DNA of 50,542 nt from Actinomycetota bacterium. Lineage in GTDB: Bacteria > Actinomycetota > Acidimicrobiia > Acidimicrobiales > Acidimicrobilacustridaceae. Positions 16,719-24,811 of this stretch are shown one piece after another (positions within the stretch are counted from its first letter, which is position 1; each line of letters begins with the position of its first letter). The stretch is from assembly GCA_026393455.1 (NCBI GenBank), contig JAPLAE010000093.1:1-50542 (forward strand), read 5' to 3'. The position numbers were made by a program, and so were the translations under genes. The notes below the pieces were generated by a model, which was given only the letters and a program-made list of their open reading frames with translations, ran no database searches and had not been told where the DNA came from.

Positions 16719-17768
16719 TCAAAGTCCGTAGGTAGCGGCGAGTTCTGGGTCGTCGGCAGCAAGCGAGGTCGCAAGTTCCAACATGACCCGACACTGTTTG
16801 ACCGATGCGTCGTCTTCCATTTTCCCGTCGAGCATGAGTGCTCCGGTTCCGTCGCCCATTGCTTCGATAACACGACGAGCGTGCGCAACATCAGCTGGAT
16901 CGGGGCTGAAGACGCGCTTAGCGATGGCGATTTGTACGGGGTGAAGACTCCATGCGCCGACACAACCGAGCAAGAACGCATTACGGAATTGGTCTTCACA
17001 CGCGACGACATCGGCGATATCGCCAAAGGGTCCGTAGAACGGGAGGATTCCGTTAGCCACACAGGCATCGACCATGCGCGCAATCGTGTAGTGCCAAAGA
17101 TCTTGCTGGTAAACCGTGCGATCACCTTCGATGTTGCCATCGACAGGGTCTTGACGAACGAGATAGCCGGGATGGCCGCCGCCAACCCGCGTGGTCTTCA
17201 TGCCGCGATTTGCAGCGAGATCGGCGGGGCCAAGCGAAAGACCCTGCATGCGCGGACTGGCACCACAAATCTCTTCAACATTGGCCACGCCGCGAGCGGT
17301 TTCGAGAATCGCATGCACGAGAATCGGCCGCTCGAGTTTCGCCTTGGCTTCAAGTTGTGCAAGAAGGCGGTCGACGTAATGGATGTCTTCGGCCCCTTCG
17401 ACCTTCGGAATCATGATGACGTCAAGCTTGTCGCCGATTTCGGAAACGACGGTAACGATGTCATCGAGTCCCCATGGCGAATCCAGAGAGTTCACGCGGG
17501 TCCAGAACTGAGTCTTGCCGAAGTCGATGGTCTTGCCAACATGCACAAGGCCAGCACGCGCTGCCTCTTTATCTGCGGCAGGGACTCCGTCTTCAAGGTT
17601 GCCAAGCAGCACATCGACTGTTGGGACGATCTGCGGAAGTTTGCTAACCATCTTCTCGTTCGAAGGCGGAAAGAAGTGGATCATGCGGGCGGGCGTAACC
17701 GGAATCTCACGAACCGGTTCGGGGGCACCCACAGCCAGCGGGCGGAAGAAGTCCTTGGGATTTCGCAT
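16719..17768 (-). CDS. mcl1: Malyl-CoA/beta-methylmalyl-CoA lyase-like protein
   Basis: 349 residues of the HpcH/HpaI aldolase family, longer than CitE. Metal and CoA-site motifs: [58 protein letters not shown] and [13 protein letters not shown], then [13 protein letters not shown]. This pattern fits Mcl1, which cleaves beta-methylmalyl-CoA to glyoxylate and propionyl-CoA and condenses acetyl-CoA with glyoxylate to malyl-CoA. It starts 9 bp after eutC and precedes the Mcl2-like gene, on the same strand. The neighbouring mcd and mch candidates support an ethylmalonyl-CoA pathway role; exact substrate specificity is inferred. Confidence 0.8.
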   Translation of the reverse strand: MRNPKDFFRPLAVGAPEPVREIPVTPARMIHFFPPSNEKMVSKLPQIVPTVDVLLGNLEDGVPAADKEAARAGLVHVGKTIDFGKTQFWTRVNSLDSPWGLDDIVTVVSEIGDKLDVIMIPKVEGAEDIHYVDRLLAQLEAKAKLERPILVHAILETARGVANVEEICGASPRMQGLSLGPADLAANRGMKTTRVGGGHPGYLVRQDPVDGNIEGDRTVYQQDLWHYTIARMVDACVANGILPFYGPFGDIADVVACEDQFRNAFLLGCVGAWSLHPVQIAIAKRVFSPDPADVAHARRVIEAMGDGTGALMLDGKMEDDASVKQCRVMLELATSLAADDPELAATYGL

Positions 17769-17777
17769 GCCTTGAAA

Positions 17778-18566
17778 CTATCGGCCTGAGGCCTCTGATA
17801 ACGACGTAGGCCGTGCCGACTCCTTCACCATGAACCCGCTACGGCCCTGGATCACGAAGGCATCGACCAATCCGAGGATCCGCCAGACCGCATCTTCGGC
17901 CGCCACCCCGGCCGGATGGATGTTGGAAACGAGGTTTCGTTGGGCATCGGTATCGCCGGTTCGGGGACGATGGGCCAAATAGGCAGACAAGCTTTCGGCC
18001 GTGGCCAGCCCTGGCCGCTCGCCAATAAGTAGGACCACGTTCTGAGCATCGAGGGCCTCGCCGATGTCGTTCATGACTCCGACTCGACAATTGCGCACAA
18101 CGAACGGACGTCCAACCGACCATCCACGGGTTGCGGCATGGTCAAGTAATGGACCGAGCAGCGACGGGACTTGAGAGCTCACTGCGAGTGGTGAGAGACC
18201 GTCGCCAATCACGACCTGCAGATCAACACCAGATAGACAGTTTTCGCGCAGAGTCTCCGCGACACCTGCTTCTAACCGGCGACCTTTGTCTGGCCGAGCC
18301 AAATATTCCTCGCGTGATGCGGCTTCGCTCGTGACTTCAAATAAGTCAAAGCGTTTCACGAGTTCCTTCATTGGCGATTCGTCGAGCGAAAAGGTCGCGT
18401 TGAGCGCGTCTTTCGCAAATGCATGATCGGCACGCAGCTGCAATTGCGTTGACGTCCGATAGGCAGTTCCGGTACGGCCGATGAGCAACCGCGCAGGCGT
18501 CACGTTGGAGACATCGCCACCAACGTCGACTGCACCACGAAGCGTGTCAGGTAGGTCTGCGCTCAT
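17778..18566 (-). CDS. eutC: Ethanolamine ammonia-lyase small subunit EutC
   Basis: 262 residues. Recognisable family segments are LLIGRTGTAYRT, LRADHAFAKDALN, VIGDGLSP, and in the C-terminal half IGERPGLATAESLSAYL with RTGDTDAQRNLVSNIHP. EutC helps bind adenosylcobalamin in the EutB-EutC complex that deaminates ethanolamine to acetaldehyde and ammonia. Its ATG overlaps the eutB stop as ATGA. Gene order eutB-eutC is standard, but here the next genes are two CoA-ester lyases and no microcompartment shell genes or EutA reactivase are in the window. Confidence 0.93.
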   Translation of the reverse strand: MSADLPDTLRGAVDVGGDVSNVTPARLLIGRTGTAYRTSTQLQLRADHAFAKDALNATFSLDESPMKELVKRFDLFEVTSEAASREEYLARPDKGRRLEAGVAETLRENCLSGVDLQVVIGDGLSPLAVSSQVPSLLGPLLDHAATRGWSVGRPFVVRNCRVGVMNDIGEALDAQNVVLLIGERPGLATAESLSAYLAHRPRTGDTDAQRNLVSNIHPAGVAAEDAVWRILGLVDAFVIQGRSGFMVKESARPTSLSEASGR

Positions 18567-19963
18567 CGACCCAGTTCCTTGACCGATTCAGCGAACGCCT
18601 GCAGAGATTCAGGCCCGTTCGCCGAACCTTCCGCCAACTGGCCATCGGCGAAGATCCCGGTTTGTTCGAGCCACGCTGCGAACTCTGGGGCCGGACGTGC
18701 GCCAACAAGTTCACGAACGCCAGCAGCATCGTGATAACTCGTGGACTGATAATTGAGCATGACGTCGTCGGAACCGGGAACGCCCATCACGAAGTTGCAG
18801 CCCGCAGTCGCAAGCAGAACGAGTAATTGGTCGGTGGTGTCTTGGTTGGCCTCTACGTGGTTCGTATAACAAATGTCGATTCCCATAGGCAGTCCCAACA
18901 ACTTGCCCATGAAGTGATCTTCGAGTCCGGCGCGAATGATTTCCGTCGCATCGGCCAGATATTCCGGACCAATAAAGCCCACGACAGAATTCACAAGGAA
19001 TGGATCAAACGCACGCGCGACCCCGTAGGCACGCGCTTCGCATGTGAGCTGATCGATGCCACCGTGACCGTCGACGGAAAGTGCGGTGCCTTGGCCAGTC
19101 TCGAAATACATGACGTTGTCGCCGATGAATCCGTCGCGTGTCGCATGCGAGGCCAGCACTGCTTCGCGACCTTCGGCCAGACCCTGCAACGTCACGCCGA
19201 AACCGACGTTCGTCGCTTCAGTACCGCCAATACTTTGAAAGAGAAGGTCCACTGGAGCGCCACGCTCAAGCGCGGCAAGTTGTGTCGTGAAATGAGCTAG
19301 CACGCACGACTGCGCAGGTGCGCCCACTGCACCGATCAGGTCCTGCAATGCGTGCTCCAGCGCAACGACATTCTCGATTGCGTCACCAGCGGGATTCACA
19401 CCAATCACCGCATCGCCACAACCGAACATCAATCCGTCGAGCGCGGAGAGCACAACCCCGGCGATGTCGTCAGTGGGGTGATTGGGCTGAATCCTCACAC
19501 CGAGCACGCCTCGCTCACCCATGGTGTTGCGGCATCGAGTGACTGAACGCAGCGGCGCCGCCGCAGAAATGAGATCGCGAGCACTCATGATCCGGGCCGT
19601 GGCCGCCACGATTTCGGGCGTCAGGGCGTCTCTGACGCCACGTTGCCACTCTGCCGCGAAATTGGAAGACAAAACCAGTTCGCGCAACTCACCCACCGTG
19701 AGGGATCGAAGTTTTTCAAACTCCTCACGATCAAGGGAATCAACGATCAGGCCCGTCACATCGTCTTCGAGTAACGGTTCATCAAGGAAGCCGCTAAGTG
19801 GAACTTCAGCCAGAGCCATCTTTGCAGCCACTCGTTCTCGTTCAGAGTTGGCGGCAATGCCGGCGAGGCGATCGCCAGCTTTGGGCTCATTCGCGCGCGC
19901 CATCAATTCGCGAAGATCGGCGAAATGGAATGTTTCGCCGCGGAGGGTGACAGAGCGTTTCAC
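18563..19963 (-). CDS. eutB: Ethanolamine ammonia-lyase large subunit EutB
   Basis: 466 residues, close to the usual ~453. Recognisable stretches include CRNTMGERGVLGVRIQPNHP (144-163), the metal/ethanolamine region LFQSIGGTEATN, and GIDICYTNHVEANQDTTD. The GTG start at 19961-19963 was chosen because it yields the typical N-terminus (VTLRGETFHFADL) and overlaps the preceding TGA as GTGA; a longer upstream frame would run through the DUF885 gene. EutB forms the TIM-barrel catalytic core, with adenosylcobalamin, that converts ethanolamine to acetaldehyde and ammonia in the cytoplasm. Confidence 0.95.
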   Translation of the reverse strand: MKRSVTLRGETFHFADLRELMARANEPKAGDRLAGIAANSERERVAAKMALAEVPLSGFLDEPLLEDDVTGLIVDSLDREEFEKLRSLTVGELRELVLSSNFAAEWQRGVRDALTPEIVAATARIMSARDLISAAAPLRSVTRCRNTMGERGVLGVRIQPNHPTDDIAGVVLSALDGLMFGCGDAVIGVNPAGDAIENVVALEHALQDLIGAVGAPAQSCVLAHFTTQLAALERGAPVDLLFQSIGGTEATNVGFGVTLQGLAEGREAVLASHATRDGFIGDNVMYFETGQGTALSVDGHGGIDQLTCEARAYGVARAFDPFLVNSVVGFIGPEYLADATEIIRAGLEDHFMGKLLGLPMGIDICYTNHVEANQDTTDQLLVLLATAGCNFVMGVPGSDDVMLNYQSTSYHDAAGVRELVGARPAPEFAAWLEQTGIFADGQLAEGSANGPESLQAFAESVKELGR

Positions 19964-21165
19964 GCTTCGACCAAATCGGCCGGAACTATTTGCTCGGATA
20001 AAAGAATGGCAAAGCGATCTGGGTCGCCAGCCACCCAGTTTCGACAAAGCGGCAGACCTTCGACATAACACGAGATGTAGGACCGCCATGTTGGCGAAGT
20101 GAGAAATTCAATCGCTTTTGAGGCTCGAGCATGAGGAAGGAGGGCCCACCGCTCGATGTAGGCAACGACGTCATCGACTGGAACTCCGTCTTCATGGAGC
20201 AACCACGCTGCATTCGCCCGCACCGCGTCCATCGATTCACTCGCTATTCGCACCGCATGTGCGATTTCCGGATCAAAGTCGATCCCGTTGCTACGTAAAT
20301 GTTCAGCGACAAGCAGGTCGGGAACTTCACCAGCGATGATCTCCAGCGCGAGGTCGGCCAACCCTTCTGCGATCAGACACTGCGGCGTTCCGACACAGAA
20401 AATCGATTCTTCCTGCCAACCGCGAGAACGCACGAGACCAGATTCTTTTCGCGAATGCTCGGTGTGGTGACCGGGATAGGCCTCGTGCGCAACCAAGTGC
20501 CCGATGCTCGTTGCCAATACCGGCAGGTCGGTATTAATGGCGACCCGACTTTGCAGGTTCCCTTCGTAATAGTTGAAACCTGACCAGGGCTGATTCGACG
20601 CGAGTTCCCACGCGATGTGCTCGCCCTCAGGCAAACCGAACTGGCGTTGTGTTCGTTCGCGAAAATCTTCAGCAATCGAAGAAAGAACCGCGTCGAGTCG
20701 ATCGACGGGAATCGCCTGTGCTTCGCGCCACTCGATGATTCGTTCACGTACCGGACCCGAGCCAGGAAGAACTGCATCGAGCCGCACGTGGGCCCCTTCG
20801 AACTGGTCTTCTTCACGAAAGGTCGGCCGCACGCCGTAGCACCACTCAACTTCGTCGACGTAGGCAATCTCCTCCCCCGCCATCTTTCGGGCCGAGGTAT
20901 GCATCCCCGTCGCTTGAGCGCGCAACCAGCGCCGGCGCGACGCATCGAGCACACCGTCGTCGACTCCGGCATCGAGATCGACCACAAGTTGGCCAGCGCT
21001 TGCAACCAAAAATTCGGGAGTAGAAACCTGCTCTGCTGAAATGCGATCGGCAATAACTTCTGGGCCGTAATACGCGTCGACGAAGCCGTCGATATGACGG
21101 CCCATCCGCAACCCCAGTTCGATGTAGCGGTCAACGATCGACGAGTCTGTGATCGGCGCGCTCAT
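19960..21165 (-). CDS. DUF885 family putative metallopeptidase
   Basis: 401 residues, mostly helical. The zinc-binding-like motif HEAYPGHH (227-234) is followed by E267 in IAEGLADLA as a possible third ligand; this fits the DUF885 family, which is distantly related to M32/M3-type peptidases. The substrate is unknown. It is the first gene of the operon leading into eutB (GTGA overlap), an unusual partner for ethanolamine ammonia-lyase. A TAGAGT -10 box sits 7 nt before the ATG, so the operon probably starts as a leaderless mRNA. Confidence 0.85.
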   Translation of the reverse strand: MSAPITDSSIVDRYIELGLRMGRHIDGFVDAYYGPEVIADRISAEQVSTPEFLVASAGQLVVDLDAGVDDGVLDASRRRWLRAQATGMHTSARKMAGEEIAYVDEVEWCYGVRPTFREEDQFEGAHVRLDAVLPGSGPVRERIIEWREAQAIPVDRLDAVLSSIAEDFRERTQRQFGLPEGEHIAWELASNQPWSGFNYYEGNLQSRVAINTDLPVLATSIGHLVAHEAYPGHHTEHSRKESGLVRSRGWQEESIFCVGTPQCLIAEGLADLALEIIAGEVPDLLVAEHLRSNGIDFDPEIAHAVRIASESMDAVRANAAWLLHEDGVPVDDVVAYIERWALLPHARASKAIEFLTSPTWRSYISCYVEGLPLCRNWVAGDPDRFAILLSEQIVPADLVEA

Positions 21166-21172
21166 GACCCAA

Positions 21173-21178
21173 ACTCTA
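21173..21178 (-). promoter_or_regulatory. Candidate -10 box (TAGAGT), DUF885-eut-mcl operon
   Basis: TAGAGT on the minus strand is 7 nt before the ATG at 21165, in the 21 bp gap after the IF2B-like gene. There is no ribosome site. Confidence 0.45.
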
Positions 21179-21186
21179 CCGGCGAC

Positions 21187-21987
21187 CTAGATGACGTCGC
21201 CTTTAAACAATTCCGTTGCGATCGGACAATCGGTGCGGCGCAACGCATCGGCCACCGCCAGAGGACCAGTCGGCCCAACAATTTTGTCGATCATCGATAG
21301 CGGGACAACCTCGTCGTCGGCGTCCCACGGCTCGTCGGGGATGATTCGTTCACGGACTGGCTCCCACATTCGCTGAGGCAGAAAACGCCCAACGCCGGCG
21401 ACCGCCCACACAGGTACCTCGTGAGCTCTCGCAACAGATGCGGCCGCCAAGGATCCGGAAATTCCCAACCACTCGGTCGGCGCAACCGCCGATGCCTCGA
21501 GTAATACGAGGTCGGCATCGGCAACAGCAGCGCCGAGTCCGGCAAGCGGAACGTCGAGGGCATTCACATCGGCATCGACAAGCTGCATCACGAGTCCGCC
21601 GCCTTCCTGGTGCACGTCGACAACCAACACTTCAACGTCTCCCCGTCGGGGTAGCGCCGCACCAATGAGTTCGGGCCAGCCAAGAACCACGATGGTCGCT
21701 TCCTCAGGAAGCGAATGAGCTAACTCGACCGCCGTGCAATCATTTTCGAGTTCTTCGAGTGCAGCGCGGATTTCGGCATAGGGATCGCCTGCACACAGAA
21801 CTCGCGCACACAGCCATACCAGCGGAACAGATCCAGGCTGACGCTGCACGATACGTCGGCACGCGGTGACAAGACCCTGAGGGTCATTGGCGTAACTCGC
21901 AAGTGCTCTGGCAGTTTCGGAAACAATGACGCTCTGGGGATACCCCGTGGCTCTTGCCACATAGCGAAGTCGTTCAACCGGGTGCAT
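21187..21987 (-). CDS. IF-2B / MtnA-like protein, function unknown
   Basis: 266 residues. The N-terminal part is helical (ERLRYVARATGYPQ, ALASYANDPQGLVTACRRIV), and the C-terminal half has Rossmann-like strands with LVLLEASAVAPTEWLGISGS, AHEVPVWAVAGVGRFLP and VVPLSMIDKIVGPTGP. This layout resembles the initiation factor 2B alpha/beta/delta and MtnA (methylthioribose-1-phosphate isomerase) superfamily, where related proteins act on phosphosugars. The catalytic Cys/Asp of MtnA could not be placed, so no reaction is claimed. It is on the same strand as DUF885, 21 bp upstream, but that gene seems to have its own promoter. Confidence 0.6.
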   Translation of the reverse strand: MHPVERLRYVARATGYPQSVIVSETARALASYANDPQGLVTACRRIVQRQPGSVPLVWLCARVLCAGDPYAEIRAALEELENDCTAVELAHSLPEEATIVVLGWPELIGAALPRRGDVEVLVVDVHQEGGGLVMQLVDADVNALDVPLAGLGAAVADADLVLLEASAVAPTEWLGISGSLAAASVARAHEVPVWAVAGVGRFLPQRMWEPVRERIIPDEPWDADDEVVPLSMIDKIVGPTGPLAVADALRRTDCPIATELFKGDVI

Positions 21988-21996
21988 CAGAGTCGC

Positions 21997-22002
21997 ACCC
22001 TA
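21997..22002 (-). promoter_or_regulatory. Candidate -10 box (TAGGGT), IF2B-like gene
   Basis: TAGGGT on the minus strand lies 9 nt before the ATG at 21987; leaderless or very short leader. Confidence 0.35.
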
Positions 22003-22020
22003 CCGAAATGCGGACGAGTT

Positions 22021-22494
22021 TCAGGCCGTGTAGCCGGGCTTAAAGATCATGAGATAGAGCATGACCACAAGGATCAGGTGACCAATCCCCGTTGCCATCA
22101 TGATGCGGCCGCGTGCGGCGGCGTTTCCGTCACGGAACGCCTTGATGGCCGGACGAGCCACGAAGAACAGAACGGCAAGCAGGACGATCCAGAGCACCAC
22201 AGCGATGGAGATCCATGCCTGCGACATTTTGAAGAGCGCCTCGGTAGATCCCGCCTGCTTACTCATTGCCGAGAGACCAAAGCCCAAGATCCCGGCCAGA
22301 CCGATTCCAGGAAGGGAAAAGCGAAGGATTGACACATCGAGGCCATCGGCCGCGGCCTTGTCTCCGCCAGCAGTAAGGCGCACCAGCAATGGTGTGAGCC
22401 AGAGCGGAGCGAATCCAACGATGACCGCAAGGATGTGGAGTAGGAGAACGATGTTGTATCCGTTCCCGAATTCGGCGGCAGCGAGGATGTTCAT
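22021..22494 (-). CDS. Small integral membrane protein (DUF2269-like)
   Basis: 157 residues with four hydrophobic segments, about 15-40 (IVLLLHILAVIVGFAPLWL), 60-78, 92-115 (ISIAVVLWIVLLAVLFFVA) and 133-153. The early HILAVIVGF segment resembles DUF2269/CopD-type membrane proteins, but the assignment is weak. The ATG at 22492-22494 was chosen for the AGGAGA site 5 nt upstream; a longer frame would overlap the divergent gene. Role unknown. Confidence 0.7.
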   Translation of the reverse strand: MNILAAAEFGNGYNIVLLLHILAVIVGFAPLWLTPLLVRLTAGGDKAAADGLDVSILRFSLPGIGLAGILGFGLSAMSKQAGSTEALFKMSQAWISIAVVLWIVLLAVLFFVARPAIKAFRDGNAAARGRIMMATGIGHLILVVMLYLMIFKPGYTA

Positions 22495-22556
22495 GGTGTC
22501 TCCTGAGGTCTGAGCCGGGCAGCAGCCCGTGTGCGCTGACAAGAACCTACTCGCGC

Positions 22557-22562
22557 TACCTT
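22557..22562 (+). promoter_or_regulatory. Candidate -10 box (TACCTT), thioredoxin-fold gene
   Basis: CGCTACCTTC is identical to the sequence before the gene at 7836. TACCTT is followed by 8 nt and GTG at 22571, which supports that start over an earlier GTG at 22529. Confidence 0.45.
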
Positions 22563-22570
22563 CTGAGGCT

Positions 22571-23053
22571 GTGACTACCGATGTGCAGGCTGCCGTAGAA
22601 CTGAATCCCCTCACTGGCGAGAGCCGTCCGATCTCGGAATGGACCACCAACTTCCATCTGGCGTTCGTGGTCCTAGACCCTTTCACCAACGAAAGTTCCT
22701 GGATCCTGAAGACCGCCCTTCGGATTCTTCGTGATTATTCCGAGGCCGACGTGCGCATCGCCCTTCTCGTTACTGCGACCGAATCTGAGGTGCGCGACTA
22801 CGTCGGGCCACTGGCTTCAGAGATCTTGGTCTTCGTCGATCCCGACCGCACCGTGGCCAAGGCCTTTGGCCTCGAAACTCTCCCTGCCTTCGTGCACATC
22901 AACCAGGCTCATCAGGTCGAAGCATCCGCCCAGGGATGGAACCCACAAGAGTGGGCGGCTGTCGCAACAAACCTTTCAGCTCGCATGGACTGGACAGTGC
23001 CCGAGATCCCCGTCAGCGGTGACCCTTCACCGTTTTCCGGAACTGCCATCTGA
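22571..23053 (+). CDS. Thioredoxin-fold protein lacking CxxC
   Basis: 160 residues from GTG 22571; a GTG at 22529 would add 14 residues but lies before the likely promoter. The pattern FHLAFVVLDPFTNESSWILKTALRIL, then VRIALLVTAT, then ILVFVDPDRTVAKAFGLETLPAFVHIN resembles a thioredoxin fold with a cis-proline (TLPAFVHI). No cysteine is present from this start, so it is not a disulfide oxidoreductase. The C-terminal end ISGD-like region PEIPVSGDPSPFSGTAI is unassigned. Single gene, divergent from the small membrane protein and convergent with the solute-binding lipoprotein. Confidence 0.7.
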   Translation: MTTDVQAAVELNPLTGESRPISEWTTNFHLAFVVLDPFTNESSWILKTALRILRDYSEADVRIALLVTATESEVRDYVGPLASEILVFVDPDRTVAKAFGLETLPAFVHINQAHQVEASAQGWNPQEWAAVATNLSARMDWTVPEIPVSGDPSPFSGTAI

Positions 23054-23071
23054 CTCTGATCTCGCCTGAAT

Positions 23072-24724
23072 TCAGCGAGCGATCCACATCTGGGCCAACG
23101 ACACCGTCGCTCCGTCTTGACCGAGTCCGTCAACCCCCGAACCCGTCGACCATCTGGTGACATCACGCAGCTTTGGCGATGTCACGATCACTTCACGGAC
23201 CTGCACAAGGAACAAATAGGGCAGGTCGATTGCAATCTGTTCTTGGACGGTGCCGTAATCATCAACCTGCCGGGTTACATCGGCGGTTGAACGAGCGTCG
23301 GTAAACGCTCTTGTAACAAGCGGATTGATATATCGCGTCACATTGCTGCTGATCGCAGTTTGTTCTGCAGGAATGCCGTAAAAGAGGGGCTCATAGAAAT
23401 CGGGATGGGACGAGCCGAATCCCACCTGCAAAATTGCCTGAAACTGGCCGATCGCCGCGGCAAGAGAAAGCGTCGCTGGCTCTAAAAGATCGATTACCAG
23501 GTCGATCCCTGCTTGTTCGAGTTGTCCACGCCAGAGAGACGCAACACGCTCCATCGTCGTCCCTGGGGCTACCGACAAGTGAAAGGTGAGCGGAAGTCCC
23601 GTCTCTTTTGTGTACTCCTCCACCAGTTTCTTCGCACGATCCACGTCGCGAGCGGGAGCCGAGCGGTCAACAAACCACGGTGACGTATCACTCATCATTC
23701 CTCGGGCAATCGCGCCTTGACCAGCAAACGCCTTCGAAAGAATCTCGGCTCGATCTGTCGCATACGCGACCGCCCGGCGAGCAGTCAATCGGTCAAATGG
23801 AGCCTTCCCCGTCTCCAACGCAATGTTGACCTTTGGACGTTCCGCGTTGCGATCATCATGAATCGTGATTTTGGAATCTCGATTCTGCACACTCTCGAGA
23901 CGAACGAGTTGTCGCGGCTCATCAACTGCAGCCATGCCAACCTTTCCGTCGATTACAGCGGTTACTCGATCAGCGGCGTCCGGAATGGGAACAAATCGAA
24001 CGGCGTCGAGAAGGGGCAAACCCTTTTTCCAATACTTGGGGTTCTTCGCCAGGATTGTCACGCCCGCTTCATCAACACCTGACCATACAAACGGTCCAGT
24101 GCCAACCGGGTGTGGATCAAATCCTAAAAGCGTGGCCGGTGCCGCGACTGTTCCGATGCGAGTCGTGAGCACCTCGGGAAACGTCGACCATGCCGTCGAC
24201 ATTGTGACCAAAACGGTTTGAGGGTCGGTTGCGGTAATCGTGGAGATAGGCGCGAGCAAACTGGCATTTGAGCGATCGTTCTGCTGAGCCTTCAAATTGA
24301 ATGCAACAACTTCTGCAGTCAGCGGGGCCCCATCGCTAAACAAAATTCCAGGACGAACCGTTAGCGTCCACGCCGTAAAGCTTGGGTTGGGAACCACCTT
24401 GGCAAGAAGTTCCGGAACGGGATGATCGTTTTCATCACGAACCATGAGTCGGTCGTAGACCGCTCGCGCTGCTTGAAGTTCTTCGGTCGTCCATTGCCCA
24501 CCATTTGGGGACCACTTCGCTAGCACGGCGCTAACCGCTATATCGAGGGTGCCGCCTTCGATTGGCCCCGACGCGTTCACAACAGTCGACGAGGTCGACT
24601 CCGTCGTTGCGGCAGGTGTCGATTTTGAACCTGAGCAACCCGCCAACGACAAAACGGCCAAGGCCACAGCAACAGATGTGCCAAGTCGAACAAAGTGGCC
24701 AAGGGAGGAACGGGGGGCGTTCAA
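23072..24724 (-). CDS. ABC-transporter solute-binding lipoprotein, peptide (family 5) type
   Basis: 550 residues. A signal peptide ends in the lipobox LAGC with C30, followed by a Ser/Thr-rich linker, then a family 5 extracellular binding protein: LDIAVSAVLAKWSPNG, LTVRPGILFSDGAPLTAEVVAFNLK, a Cherry-core-like GTGPFVWSGV, and ARRAVAYATDRAEIL. These proteins bind oligopeptides or nickel-type ligands outside the membrane and deliver them to an ABC permease. No permease or ATPase gene lies next to it, so it is an orphan here. The start is TTG (24722-24724), 8 nt after a TACAGT -10 box. Confidence 0.85.
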   Translation of the reverse strand: MNAPRSSLGHFVRLGTSVAVALAVLSLAGCSGSKSTPAATTESTSSTVVNASGPIEGGTLDIAVSAVLAKWSPNGGQWTTEELQAARAVYDRLMVRDENDHPVPELLAKVVPNPSFTAWTLTVRPGILFSDGAPLTAEVVAFNLKAQQNDRSNASLLAPISTITATDPQTVLVTMSTAWSTFPEVLTTRIGTVAAPATLLGFDPHPVGTGPFVWSGVDEAGVTILAKNPKYWKKGLPLLDAVRFVPIPDAADRVTAVIDGKVGMAAVDEPRQLVRLESVQNRDSKITIHDDRNAERPKVNIALETGKAPFDRLTARRAVAYATDRAEILSKAFAGQGAIARGMMSDTSPWFVDRSAPARDVDRAKKLVEEYTKETGLPLTFHLSVAPGTTMERVASLWRGQLEQAGIDLVIDLLEPATLSLAAAIGQFQAILQVGFGSSHPDFYEPLFYGIPAEQTAISSNVTRYINPLVTRAFTDARSTADVTRQVDDYGTVQEQIAIDLPYLFLVQVREVIVTSPKLRDVTRWSTGSGVDGLGQDGATVSLAQMWIAR

Positions 24725-24732
24725 GGTCTACG

Positions 24733-24738
24733 ACTGTA
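24733..24738 (-). promoter_or_regulatory. Candidate -10 box (TACAGT), solute-binding lipoprotein
   Basis: TACAGT on the minus strand is 8 nt before the TTG start at 24724; no ribosome site. Confidence 0.4.
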
Positions 24739-24811
24739 CGCGGCCACACCCCTATAGAGCGGTCGCTGCTGCAGCAGTGCGCACAACCTCAATGAAGTGC
24801 GAGGATGCCTG

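Noticed and set aside
16881-17789. 302-codon open frame antisense to the malyl-CoA lyase-like gene
   Set aside because: No recognisable domain; the sense strand has a complete lyase.
18563-21165. Bacterial microcompartment for ethanolamine use
   Set aside because: No shell protein, EutA, EutE or EutG-type gene lies in the window; only the two lyase subunits.
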